Positions 8,070 to 17,556 are shown, numbered from the stretch's first letter. The stretch: 64,000 nt of DNA from an uncultured Paracoccaceae bacterium (GCA_947503925.1 CANNFQ010000007.1:155811-219810), one strand, 5' to 3'. A program made the numbers and translations. Notes: generated by a model not told the origin, from the sequence alone.

Positions 8070-9331
8070 GCCTGCGTCTGGGCATTGATATCGGCACATC
8101 CGGCATCCGCACCGCCGTGCTGGATGCGGAAGGTGTGGTGATCAGTACCGCACGGGCGACGCATGAGGTCCAGGACCCCTGCTGGGTCGACGCCAATGGC
8201 TGGTGGCGCGCGGTGCAGAGTTGCATCGGCGCGCAGGCAAAAGCGCTGAAATCCTGCGGGCGTGACCTGACAGAGGTGACCCGGATCGGCGTCGATGGCA
8301 CATCGGGCACCATGGTCCTGACCGATGCGGATCTGGCGCCGGTGACTGGTGCGCTGATGTATAATTCCGGCGGGTTTGTTGAGGAGGCGGCGCGGATCGC
8401 TGCACATGCGCCCGAGATACATATCACCAAAGGATCAAACTCTGTGCTGGGCCGGGCGTTGCGGTTGCAGGCGCAGGATGTGGATCATCAGGCGCGTTTC
8501 CTGTTGCATCAGGCGGATTTCATCATTGCAAAGCTGCGCGGGCAGGGCTGTATCAGCGACCATAACAACGCGCTGAAGCTGGGGTTTGATCCGGTTGCGG
8601 ACCGTTGGCCTGACTGGTTTGAGCGGACCGGGTTGAACACCGCGCTTTTACCACAAGTCAGGCCCGCAGGCGCGGTTATTGGGGAAATTTCCCCGCAGGT
8701 TGCAGCTGACCTTGGGTTCAACGCGCAATCGGTCATCCATGCAGGCACGACGGATAGTGTCGCGGCCTTCCTTGCCGCCGCTCCGTTGGACGAAGGCGCG
8801 GCGGTGACATCGCTGGGCACCACATTGGCAATCAAGATGCTGAGCAAGGCGCGGATCGACGACCCGTCAATCGGGCTTTATTCCCATAAGTTGGGGGATT
8901 TTTGGCTGGCCGGGGGGGCGTCCAACACCGGTGGGGGCGTGTTGGCACATCTGTTTTCGTCCGATGAACTGGTCGCGCTTTCCGCGCAGATTGACCCGGA
9001 TGTGGCCAGCGATCTGGATTATTATCCGCTGTTGAAACCCGGGGAGCGATTTCCGTTCAACGACCCCAACCGTCCGCCAATAATGACACCGCGGCCGGAC
9101 GACGATGTGGCCTTTCTGCATGGGTTGCTTGAAAGCATTGCCCGGATCGAGGCATGTTGTTACGCGGCCATTACGGAGCGCGGCGGTGGCGTGCCATCGG
9201 CTTTGTTCACCGCAGGTGGCGGGGCGTCGAACCCGGTTTGGACAAAGATACGCGCGCGGGTGCTGGGCATTGCGCCAAAGCCCGCGATAGAACCCGAAGC
9301 CGCAATTGGCGTGGCGCGTTTGATCGGCTGA
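8066..9331 (+). CDS. FGGY-family carbohydrate kinase (short form)
   Basis: 421-residue sugar kinase. The ATG is taken inside the aldolase stop (ATGA); it starts the FGGY phosphate-1 motif LGIDIGTSGIRTAVLD. A GVDGTSGT motif follows, then a typical ATPase-fold second half with GTTDSVAAFLA, SLGTTLAIK and a C-terminal FTAGGGASNPVW. Most FGGY kinases have 480-520 residues. The ~420-residue length matches the compact D-ribulose kinase-like group known from cyanobacteria and plants, so a ketopentose substrate is a reasonable guess. Last gene of the catabolic operon; the next gene starts 118 bases later without a good ribosome site. Confidence 0.88.
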   Translation: MSLRLGIDIGTSGIRTAVLDAEGVVISTARATHEVQDPCWVDANGWWRAVQSCIGAQAKALKSCGRDLTEVTRIGVDGTSGTMVLTDADLAPVTGALMYNSGGFVEEAARIAAHAPEIHITKGSNSVLGRALRLQAQDVDHQARFLLHQADFIIAKLRGQGCISDHNNALKLGFDPVADRWPDWFERTGLNTALLPQVRPAGAVIGEISPQVAADLGFNAQSVIHAGTTDSVAAFLAAAPLDEGAAVTSLGTTLAIKMLSKARIDDPSIGLYSHKLGDFWLAGGASNTGGGVLAHLFSSDELVALSAQIDPDVASDLDYYPLLKPGERFPFNDPNRPPIMTPRPDDDVAFLHGLLESIARIEACCYAAITERGGGVPSALFTAGGGASNPVWTKIRARVLGIAPKPAIEPEAAIGVARLIG

Positions 9332-9449
9332 TCTGCACCGGCAGAGCGGAAAACTTGATTAAAACCTGCATTTCTGCAACGATCAGTACCATTACCGCGC
9401 TGTCATTTTTCGACGGCGTTTGAAATTTATTTTAATATTGGGTGTTTTT

Positions 9450-12400
9450 ATGCCGGAATTTTTAGATGCGTCTGCATTAGAGTCGTTGTTCAATGATGTT
9501 GTTTCTGCCGTTTCGGACGGATTGGCCGAGGGGCTGGATGCCTTTCAGAAACTGACGGATTCTGCCGCCACGCAGGATTTTCAGGTGATCAATGATGCAG
9601 CCCTTGTGCTGGTCGGTCAGGTCGCCGATGCCACTGATATCGATACTGACTTTCTGACGGATGTCTTTAACAGTTGGGCAGAGGCGCTGGGTAACATCCC
9701 TGATGCATTTGCCCATATGGTGAGCCGTTTATCGGCGCAGTTTTCGCATTTGGCCGAGTTCTTCCGCGCATTGATGCAGGCACTTGTCGCAACGATTGAC
9801 GATTTCGGGGCCTTCATGCTGGCCCTGACCCAGCATGTGATTGACGTCCCCGAAACGATCATGCGCGGCGTGCAGACTGTGCTTTTGCCGGTGTTTGCCA
9901 TTGGTGCGGCCAGCTTTGGTGCCGATGATGCGGTTGGCGCGCTGTGGTTGTTGCTGGGCCAGACCGGAGGCGCATTGGGCCAAATGGCGACCCCATTTGA
10001 TATCGGTCTTGATCTGGTTGGGGTGTCGCCCCAGGCGCTGATGTCAGGCGCCTTTACCTTGCCGGTGGGTGTCTGGGTTGTGGCATTGATGCTGGATGCG
10101 TTGCGGCAGGCGGGGGCGTTCGCCGACCTGCTGGCCGATACGCCAATTGGCAATGGGCAGTTGAATGCGGCGCTTGAACCGATTGTCGGGGCGGTCGCGG
10201 ATTTCGTGACAGATTACATTGCAGATGTTGAAACTCTGCTGGAAGCCATCATCGCGGCATTGATCGAAGGGGCCGAGGCGAACCCTGAACTGGAATGGCT
10301 GTTGCTTAAGCTTGGCCGGTTTACCCCTGTCGGTTTGTTCATGCTGGCTGTTGCCACGTCAATTAAACTGATCACCAGCCCCGCCCCCTGGGTGGATCTG
10401 ATCCTGAATGAGGTGGAACAGGACCCGCGCTATAAGACCAAGCGTCTGGGGCGCCCCGACAAGGAAAACAAGTATATCGTCTTGTCCGATATTCACCGGG
10501 ACGAGGATGGCGCGGCGCAAGCCCCATTTCGGTTGGGGTCCATTGACCATTTCCTGAACAATGCCGATGATTATCTTGCGTTGTTGCAGCAGTTGGACAG
10601 CGGTTTGGATGCCAATGGTGACCCGTGGAATTACACCATCATCGAGGCGGGCGATTGCGAAGAGATGTGGTTTCATGGCGATGTGTCGCAGTTAAGCCGG
10701 GCAACACCCCCTGCCATGTTGGGCCGGATCATCGACAGCCACAAAGAGATTTACGAGCTGTTGCGCAAGCTGCATGCTGACGGGCGCTATTACAGGATCT
10801 ATGGCAATCACGACAGCTATCTGCGCGACGTGGAAACCGAAGCGGTGTTGCGTGACTTCATGGAGGCTGATGGCGCTCCACCCTTTGAAATTTATGATTT
10901 TATCATCGTTGAAGGTGTCAAGACGATGCATGATTTGCGCATCGATCTGGGTTTGAACAGCGCGCCTTATTCGGAACGCCTGCCACTCCTTATTACCCAT
11001 GGCCATCAATGGGATTTCTGGAATTGCGACAGTAACAACATTCTGGGCAAGCTGGTGGTGACCTCTGTTGTCACGCCGCTGGATCAACTGGATGATCCGG
11101 TCCGTGACGTCGCTGGGATCGGATTGGCGGGCGTTCCGTTGATCAATTTCAAGCAGCTTGTGGGTGGGCTGCCGGTGTTGAATTCTTGGCAGAACTACGA
11201 ACCCGCTGTTGCCATGCTCGATCATGTGCAGCACATGGATGACAATGATCGCGTCTTTACTGACGATATCATGTATTCCGAAACGCTTGCTTCCCTTATG
11301 GGCTTGCTGATCCCGGTTGATCCGGGTGCGGTTCCGGCACCGTCTGGTTTGCCCATTCCACTACCCGATGGTGTGACCCTGCCACCCTGGAGTTCGTTAT
11401 GTATCGGGCACACGCATAATCCCCATAACATGCCCTATTACGATTTGAACGCGCTGCCGCTGCCGAAATCCATCCGGGAAAAGATGGATGCAGCGGCGGA
11501 GTTTGTTCTGGGACCGTTGGCAGAGCTCGGACCGCCAAAATTCCGCAGTTACTACATCAATACTGGTGTTTGTGGCTGGTATGACAACTGCTTCTGGGCG
11601 GTTGACTTGGGCAAGGAAGGTGGGTTTGAAGGCCAGCCCAAGCTGGTGAACTGGACTTGGAATACCCGGCTGGACAGGCCTAACCATATGGATTGGGAAT
11701 TGCCGCATATCGACGGGCAAAGCCTGGCCGGTCTGTCATTTGATGATGTTAAAACAGCCATCCAGCCTTGGATTGAAGAAGGCCTAAATGTTGCCGATGA
11801 TCTGCTGGGCCGCCTTTCCATTGGCGATGTTCTGGCCGCCGCGCAGCGTGACTGGGTGCCGCAGGACCTGAAAATCACGCTCGAGAATGGCAAGGGCGCG
11901 CTCGATGCGATGCTGGTACAGTTTGTCATTGGCCTGATGCGTGGAAAGGAGGCAAAATTTGCAGCTTCACTGCGCCTGCCCAAAGGCCTGACGACAGAAA
12001 TCGGTCATTTGCTCAAGCGCCGCTTGCCTTGCGCAAACCGGTCGCGCCGCAGATCACTTTGCGGGGCGATTGGCATTCTGGCCATCCGTCACGGTGTTGC
12101 CCAATCTGGGCTGCGTGGTGCCGCTGTCGATCCTGTTGATGCGCAGGCGATTGCCGCGCTGATGCTGCTTGCCCAGCTGGTTGAGGTTAAGCGCGACGGG
12201 CTGGATATTGATATGTCGTTGCGGGGCGGGGTTGTGACGGCGCAGTTTTCCTTTGGCAAGGTGGCAGCGCAGCCGGCGCAACCCGCCCGTCTGCCGGGAC
12301 TGGACCGGACCCGTCGCGTGCTGCCATCGCGCGGTTTGCAGATTGAAGCCTGCGCCGATGGCGATGCGAATGCGCCGCTTGGCGATTGGACTGTTGAGTT

Positions 12401-14627
12401 GGAAACCCGCATCGGTGGGCGTAAAAAGGTTCTCGCCCGCGCGCGGCTGGACAAGCAAGGGCGCGCGACGCTTCTTGGGCTGGGGGCCGCGGATGGCAAG
12501 CTGATGCACGGTAATCGTGTGGTCGAAAAGGTGCGGTTGTCGCTTCTTGCCCCACCGGCGGCCAAGCGCGCCAAAAAGCCCGTTGTCAGTTTCCCGTTGG
12601 AAAAACTGCCAACGCGTGGCCCGTTGAAGCTGTCTGTCAGTCATGCGCAGCTTGAGGCGGCAGGTTTCTTTGGTGGATCGAAACTGCGTAGCGTGACCGA
12701 CAAGCAAAAGGCGCTGTGCGACACGTGGAAGGAACGGCTGAAGCGTGATCCCCATGCCAAGGGTGACCTTTGCCTGCAGGACCTGATGTTTTCGATCATG
12801 GGGGCGGTCGATGCGCCCAAGACCCCGTTTGAAAAGCAATATGCCAAGATGCTGAAACCGCATCTGAAGGAATCGAAACAACGCAAAGCCGTGGCCGAAT
12901 TTGCCCAGAAGCAGCGCAAGACATTAAAGGATTGTCTGGGCGTCGATTACGTGACCTGTGATGGCACCGGATCACTGGATGATCTGGGTAAACGTCTGAT
13001 TGCAGATGATATCCGGCTGGACGGGCTGGTGAAATTCTTCGGCAACCCAACGCCCAACCCTTTGTTGGGTGACCGGATCATACAGGCGGGCCGTGGCCTG
13101 CCCGGACGTGCCTATCAACCCACCAAGGATTGCGAAGAAAGGCTGGTGTCAGGTGCACTGACAGATGCGGTGGCGGACCAGATCCGCGCCTTGCAGGAGG
13201 CAGGCGTCGTTGCGCTGGCCAAGCCCAGCATCAACCAGACCGTCATTTGGGACCCGGATATCGGCCAGGTCATCCGGCGCGGCGATATTCACGACAAAGA
13301 GTTGAGCTTTTACGTTCCGTCCACGCCAACACCCGGGGCCGCGCCCGAGATGCAGGAGCATACCCAGAATATGGGTGTGTTCCTGAGCGATCCGAATTGC
13401 GTTGTGCTGCTGCCCGATGCGGTGGCCGATGAGAGCCCGTCCCTTGGTGTGCCGCAGGCGATGATCGTCGATGTTGCGCCGGGGCAAGCTGTGACGGTGC
13501 ACGGATCCGGTTTCGTCAATGACAAGGCCAAGATACGTGCCCACTTCCGCCCATGGCGCACCGAACTGGATGAGGGGCGGCTTGTGCCAGACGATGACGC
13601 GTTGCCCGCCGATGGTTTTGCCGATCTAGAGGTGGCCGTTTGGGGGAATGCCCTGCCTGTCACCCAAGGCGTGCAGCCAACCGATTACAACGGCGACAGC
13701 GTTGGTTTTATCTGGCCCGATGCGGCTAACGCGCCGGGGCTTTATGCAATCACGCTGGAAATGGCGAATATGTCCGAATTTCCAAGCTCAATAACCGAAA
13801 AGGGCGATTGCGGTGTCGAGATTGGAAAAGAAGACGTGCTGACGCAGGTCGTCTTTTTCGCTGTCTTGCCGAAACCAGTCGCACCCCCATTGCATTTGAA
13901 TCTTGCGGATGTGGTTTGTGCTGACATCACCGATCCCGAAGGGTTCCTTGGCATTATCTGGCCTGATGATTTGAGCCTGGAAAGCACCACTGCGGTGGGC
14001 CGTTTCGTCATTCCTGACGCTGGGGTGGGTGACGCCTTTTCCGATGATATTCCAGCCTTTACCGACGCGATGACGCATCTGATGGACCAGCCATCGACAT
14101 GGACGGCGCAAATGCGGCTTTACCCCGAACAGCTGGGCGTGGGACAGTTGGAAGCTCTGGATTTCGTCATTGCGGAATTCCGGCTTTTTGAGGTCGATGG
14201 CGAATATGACCGGATGGTGGCCCGCTGGATTTATCTGGCCATTCTTCTGGCACTGATCGCCATAGCGCTGATCATCGCGGCGGCGGCCTTTGTGGCTGTT
14301 GCTACCCTTTTCCCCAACGGCATCGTGGTTGCTGGCAAGATCATCCTCATGGTTCTTAAGGCACTGTTTGGTGTTGGTATCCCGCTTTACCTTGCCGCGA
14401 TGGAGGCGAGTATCGCCACCATCGATGGCGCTGAGCTGATCATGCCCGGCAAGGTCGCATTCGTTGGGCAGGATCTGATGATTGCGCATTCAGAAGTGCG
14501 GTTTCACAGGTTGGCGCATCCTGATGCGGCCAGTCTGGATAGCCTGACCCAGCGGGAGGCGGTTTTCCAAAGTGATTTGTTGGGTGGTGATTACACCGCG
14601 ACGATCGAAATCCTGAACGAAGCATAA
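9450..14627 (+). CDS. giant metallophosphoesterase-domain protein, 1725 residues
   Basis: Very long single reading frame of unknown role. A calcineurin-like phosphoesterase domain at about 340-670 has every metal motif: VLSDIHRDED (~344), AGDCEEMWFHGD (~400), YGNHDSYL (~450), ITHGHQWDFW (~515) and CIGHTHNPHNM (~650). Residues 1-330 are hydrophobic and helical with several membrane-like stretches (near 145-180, 200-215, 290-310) and no classic signal peptide. The middle and C-terminal thirds are mostly unrecognised; a segment at about 1335-1380 (VDVAPGQAVTVHGSGF) looks like an IPT/TIG or Ig-like fold. Two strong hydrophobic helices lie near 1590-1650. The ATG has only a weak ribosome site; a TTG ten codons upstream is an alternative. 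No frameshift is evident. Function unknown; a membrane-associated phosphodiesterase or phospholipase is possible. Confidence 0.8.
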   Translation: MPEFLDASALESLFNDVVSAVSDGLAEGLDAFQKLTDSAATQDFQVINDAALVLVGQVADATDIDTDFLTDVFNSWAEALGNIPDAFAHMVSRLSAQFSHLAEFFRALMQALVATIDDFGAFMLALTQHVIDVPETIMRGVQTVLLPVFAIGAASFGADDAVGALWLLLGQTGGALGQMATPFDIGLDLVGVSPQALMSGAFTLPVGVWVVALMLDALRQAGAFADLLADTPIGNGQLNAALEPIVGAVADFVTDYIADVETLLEAIIAALIEGAEANPELEWLLLKLGRFTPVGLFMLAVATSIKLITSPAPWVDLILNEVEQDPRYKTKRLGRPDKENKYIVLSDIHRDEDGAAQAPFRLGSIDHFLNNADDYLALLQQLDSGLDANGDPWNYTIIEAGDCEEMWFHGDVSQLSRATPPAMLGRIIDSHKEIYELLRKLHADGRYYRIYGNHDSYLRDVETEAVLRDFMEADGAPPFEIYDFIIVEGVKTMHDLRIDLGLNSAPYSERLPLLITHGHQWDFWNCDSNNILGKLVVTSVVTPLDQLDDPVRDVAGIGLAGVPLINFKQLVGGLPVLNSWQNYEPAVAMLDHVQHMDDNDRVFTDDIMYSETLASLMGLLIPVDPGAVPAPSGLPIPLPDGVTLPPWSSLCIGHTHNPHNMPYYDLNALPLPKSIREKMDAAAEFVLGPLAELGPPKFRSYYINTGVCGWYDNCFWAVDLGKEGGFEGQPKLVNWTWNTRLDRPNHMDWELPHIDGQSLAGLSFDDVKTAIQPWIEEGLNVADDLLGRLSIGDVLAAAQRDWVPQDLKITLENGKGALDAMLVQFVIGLMRGKEAKFAASLRLPKGLTTEIGHLLKRRLPCANRSRRRSLCGAIGILAIRHGVAQSGLRGAAVDPVDAQAIAALMLLAQLVEVKRDGLDIDMSLRGGVVTAQFSFGKVAAQPAQPARLPGLDRTRRVLPSRGLQIEACADGDANAPLGDWTVELETRIGGRKKVLARARLDKQGRATLLGLGAADGKLMHGNRVVEKVRLSLLAPPAAKRAKKPVVSFPLEKLPTRGPLKLSVSHAQLEAAGFFGGSKLRSVTDKQKALCDTWKERLKRDPHAKGDLCLQDLMFSIMGAVDAPKTPFEKQYAKMLKPHLKESKQRKAVAEFAQKQRKTLKDCLGVDYVTCDGTGSLDDLGKRLIADDIRLDGLVKFFGNPTPNPLLGDRIIQAGRGLPGRAYQPTKDCEERLVSGALTDAVADQIRALQEAGVVALAKPSINQTVIWDPDIGQVIRRGDIHDKELSFYVPSTPTPGAAPEMQEHTQNMGVFLSDPNCVVLLPDAVADESPSLGVPQAMIVDVAPGQAVTVHGSGFVNDKAKIRAHFRPWRTELDEGRLVPDDDALPADGFADLEVAVWGNALPVTQGVQPTDYNGDSVGFIWPDAANAPGLYAITLEMANMSEFPSSITEKGDCGVEIGKEDVLTQVVFFAVLPKPVAPPLHLNLADVVCADITDPEGFLGIIWPDDLSLESTTAVGRFVIPDAGVGDAFSDDIPAFTDAMTHLMDQPSTWTAQMRLYPEQLGVGQLEALDFVIAEFRLFEVDGEYDRMVARWIYLAILLALIAIALIIAAAAFVAVATLFPNGIVVAGKIILMVLKALFGVGIPLYLAAMEASIATIDGAELIMPGKVAFVGQDLMIAHSEVRFHRLAHPDAASLDSLTQREAVFQSDLLGGDYTATIEILNEA

Positions 14628-14792
14628 CTGCCCGCGCCAGTGGCGGATGGTTTTCATAGAAAATTATCCGTCGGTGTCCGGACCTAAAGGGCTGCGCAGG
14701 AAATGATCCAGCCCGTCAGGATCAGACGACTTTTACCCGCAATTGCACGACATCTGGCCCCACGAACAAACCTAAAAAAGGATACAGGAAAT

Positions 14793-15344
14793 ATGTTCAT
14801 TAATGCCAGCAAGACAAATCGTCGTCTTTCCAAACAGATCATGGTCAACGCGGTTTGCGCGGTCCTGGGTATGTCGGTTTTCGCCACGCTGCCCGGCGTC
14901 GTGGCCGCACAGGACATGTCTGGCTTTTATGGTGGTGTCACGGTTGGCCGCGAGATCGGTAAGGATGCCCCAAAGAAGCAGGATGAACCGTTTGGCGCAT
15001 TCGCTGGATATAACTTTGACATGGGGACAGCCCTTGTCGGGGCCGAATTCGGCTATAACGTGGGTCGGGATGAGGCGCTTGAGCGTCCAATGCACCTGAA
15101 AGGGCGCGTCGGCCTGCCGGTTGCCGGTGGTCTGCTTTATGGTACGGCCGGTATGGCCCGCGCTGATGCCGAAGCTGGCGGCACCGCCAAAGGCACAGTG
15201 TTCGGCGTTGGATACGATTATCTGATCGGCGAGAATATCATCCTGGGTGCAGAGTTCCTGCGCAGCCAGTACAAGGATGTCGGCCCCGCTGATGTGGATG
15301 TTGAATCGAACTCTGTCAGCCTGCGCGCTGGTTTCCGGTTCTGA
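14793..15344 (+). CDS. small outer-membrane beta-barrel protein
   Basis: 183 residues. A long N-terminal region with a hydrophobic core (VNAVCAVLGMSVFATLPGVVAAQ) gives a signal peptide cleaved near AAQ. The rest is glycine-rich with alternating hydrophobic residues (GFYGGVTVGREIG, FGAFAGYNFDMGTALVGAEFG) and ends in the C-terminal aromatic signature of outer-membrane barrels (LRAGFRF). An OmpA-like or opacity-type 8-strand barrel is likely. The ATG is preceded by ACAGGAA, better than upstream in-frame ATGs that would place a charged leader before the signal peptide. It follows the giant phosphoesterase after 165 bases and is ended by a hairpin at 15356-15384. Confidence 0.82.
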   Translation: MFINASKTNRRLSKQIMVNAVCAVLGMSVFATLPGVVAAQDMSGFYGGVTVGREIGKDAPKKQDEPFGAFAGYNFDMGTALVGAEFGYNVGRDEALERPMHLKGRVGLPVAGGLLYGTAGMARADAEAGGTAKGTVFGVGYDYLIGENIILGAEFLRSQYKDVGPADVDVESNSVSLRAGFRF

Positions 15345-15355
15345 TTGACCAGGAT

Positions 15356-15384
15356 CACCGCCTGCAACCTGTTTGCAGGCGGTG
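15356..15384. terminator. hairpin between convergent genes, probable bidirectional terminator
   Basis: Perfect 12-bp stem CACCGCCTGCAA / TTGCAGGCGGTG with a 5-base loop, 11 bases after the barrel-protein stop and 13 bases beyond the stop of the convergent AraC-type gene. No T tract follows on either strand, so intrinsic termination would be weak; the position and stem quality still favour a 3'-end role. Confidence 0.55.
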
Positions 15385-15397
15385 GCAACCGGGTATG

Positions 15398-16603
15398 TCA
15401 GGCCGCCGCGACCTTGCATTGTGCCGTTTTGAACGCCTTGGGCGTTGTGCCCATCTCGCGCTTGAACGCGGTGTAGAAAGAGGATCGGGAGTTGAAGCCC
15501 ACCTCATAGGTCACATCAAGAATAGAGGCAGAGGTGGTTTGCAGCAGGATCGCCGCATCCTTGATCCGCCAGGAATTGACATAGTCGAAGAAGTTCTTTT
15601 CCAGCGTGGCGTTCAGCGTCTGCGACACATGATTGGAATTCACACCAACATGCTGCGCCAGATCCCACAAGGACAGGCTCGGGTCACGGTATAGCTTATC
15701 CTTTTGCATTGCCGTTTCAATCTTGGCAGCGATCCGTTTCGCTTGATCGGCACCAAGGGCTGAGCGTTCATATTTGCCTGCGTTTTCGGTGATTGGTTGC
15801 GGCGTCGTGGTCGGTGGTTTGGCCTGCTGGTGGCGCAACAGGCCTGGTTTTTGGCGCGACCCCCAGATTCCAATGACCCAGATGATCGCCAGATCAAGAA
15901 TGCCTTCGACAAAATTGGCAAGCTCGTAACCAGCGCCGCCCAGATCAACACCGAAAAAAGTGTCCGGCAAATCCATGAAACCCCAGATGATGGAAATTGC
16001 GGCTAAAAAAACGATCCAGTAGATCCATGTCAGCTCGCGCCCTTCCGTCGTTGCAAACAGGTCCTTGACCCGTGCCTTGTAGCGCCGCAGCAAAAGCACG
16101 ACAGCGACGAGATAGGCGATGATCACCGCATAATAGAGGAAGGTCATGGCCAGTCCAAACGGGGCCAGAATGAGAACCCAGACCGGTAAATTTGCGATGA
16201 TCTCAATCTCTGCAATGTAGAATGTCGGGCTGAACAGTATGAAGATCAGCACCAATATGGCCACCAACAGATGCGGCAACGCATGCAACAGCTTGTTCTG
16301 GATCAGCGGTACATCATCTTCAACGGATAGCCCGCGCAGGAACAGCCAGAAGAAGAAAGGTTGCAGGAACATAAGTGGTGCCATGCCGATTGCCATCGGC
16401 CATGTGACCCGCATTACACCTGGCCCCGGCCACGTGTTGCTGATGAAGGATGGCAAAAACAAGATCGCATTGACCACAAAGAACAAAGCCAGCGGGATAT
16501 AGACCCGCTGGTTGCGTTGGCGCAGCAGCAACATATTCGCGCAGTAAAGCGAAACGGCGAACTGACAGGCCTCTAGCGTGATAATCAGATGGCTGTCATT
16601 CAT
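15398..16603 (-). CDS. AraC-family regulator with N-terminal membrane domain
   Basis: About 401 residues. The first ~230 form roughly seven hydrophobic segments, beginning at once with HLIITLEACQFAVSLY. A cytoplasmic linker follows, then a C-terminal AraC/XylS DNA-binding domain of two helix-turn-helix units (LWDLAQHVGVNSNHVSQTLN and ILDVTYEVGFNSRSSFY, ending with TPKAFK). This membrane-tethered AraC type probably senses an envelope or extracellular signal directly. Start is uncertain: an ATG 8 codons upstream (16627) has AGGAAAA before it. Upstream on the same strand is a small exported protein gene about 100 bases away, a possible partner. Confidence 0.85.
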   Translation of the reverse strand: MNDSHLIITLEACQFAVSLYCANMLLLRQRNQRVYIPLALFFVVNAILFLPSFISNTWPGPGVMRVTWPMAIGMAPLMFLQPFFFWLFLRGLSVEDDVPLIQNKLLHALPHLLVAILVLIFILFSPTFYIAEIEIIANLPVWVLILAPFGLAMTFLYYAVIIAYLVAVVLLLRRYKARVKDLFATTEGRELTWIYWIVFLAAISIIWGFMDLPDTFFGVDLGGAGYELANFVEGILDLAIIWVIGIWGSRQKPGLLRHQQAKPPTTTPQPITENAGKYERSALGADQAKRIAAKIETAMQKDKLYRDPSLSLWDLAQHVGVNSNHVSQTLNATLEKNFFDYVNSWRIKDAAILLQTTSASILDVTYEVGFNSRSSFYTAFKREMGTTPKAFKTAQCKVAAA

Positions 16604-16707
16604 GGCTTTGCGATGGCCCCACATGCAAGTGGCTTTTCCTGACCGCATAGCGATAGACAGGCTGTTTTGCCAGTGTGGCCACGGCAGGCGCGGCACCTTG
16701 TTTCGGG

Positions 16708-17289
16708 TCAGTCGCCAAGTCTGTCATGCTGTATCCTCAGGCTCATCTGGCACAGTTCGGTCGAACCGATTTGTTTTGCGATCAAGGGTGGCAGCGCGAT
16801 TTGTAGTTGCACCGTTTGCATCATTTGCTGGGCAGAGCTGACCCGCAGGGCAGTGTCGATCCGCGACTCGATCCGCCCCATGAAGGTTTGTTCGGTCTCG
16901 CGTATCCCGCCGTTCCATTGATTGGTATCCATGCGCCACCAGCGCATTTCCGTATCGACAAGCGTGTTCAGGTCCGCACTGCTTAGCGGTCGGGAAAAGG
17001 TCACGAAACGCGCCCCCCCTTGATTGGACAGCGCTTCTGCCTCGATCTCGGCCTGCATGTCGGGGCTGCATCCGCTTGCTTGTTCAACGGTGACAATCGA
17101 TTGCCATTGCCCGTCTTGCGGCTGAATGTCTGCGGTTTGTGCTGTGGTAACAGACGCGGTGCTGATCCCGAAGGCGGCGGCGAACAGGGCCCGCGTACCA
17201 GCATTGCACATATGCATGACAAGCCAGATCGTTTTGCCCCTGCTCGCCGGGTGGGTTGCGTGAGTGGTGTGGTGTTCTGCGACGGTCAT
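16708..17289 (-). CDS. small probably exported protein of unknown function
   Basis: 193 residues, no recognised family. The N-terminus contains a hydrophobic stretch (TRALFAAAFGISTASVTTAQ) resembling a signal peptide with cleavage near TAQ, preceded by ~28 residues that may be a mis-assigned leader; an internal ATG at 17217 gives a more normal signal peptide. The mature part has two or three cysteines (SGCSP, TELCQM) and a segment rich in acidic and aromatic residues (EMRWWRMDTNQWNGG). It lies directly upstream of the membrane AraC regulator in the same direction, so it could supply or sense that regulator's signal. Function unknown. Confidence 0.6.
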   Translation of the reverse strand: MTVAEHHTTHATHPASRGKTIWLVMHMCNAGTRALFAAAFGISTASVTTAQTADIQPQDGQWQSIVTVEQASGCSPDMQAEIEAEALSNQGGARFVTFSRPLSSADLNTLVDTEMRWWRMDTNQWNGGIRETEQTFMGRIESRIDTALRVSSAQQMMQTVQLQIALPPLIAKQIGSTELCQMSLRIQHDRLGD

Positions 17290-17556
17290 TTTGATGTCTC
17301 TTGATTGGGGTTGGTTAGCTGAATGGACGGCACCGGGTCGTCCGAACGTATCGGGACGGACAGTTTTTGGCCGTATCCGGGGTGTGGCTGGATCAGCCTT
17401 GCGCGCCTGACAGGTGCATTTTGTACTGTGATTGTTGGGGTTTTGGTGTCATGCCTGCTCTCTCCCGGTGATTGCCGTGATTAAGCATTCCGCATGGAAT
17501 CGCAGATGTCGTCCGACCCTGCCTGCGAGGAAAGAAATTTGCTCTGGGGACGTCGC

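Noticed and set aside
9420..9449. TTG start 10 codons before the giant phosphoesterase ATG
   Set aside because: No ribosome site before it either; the ATG is preferred, but this remains open.
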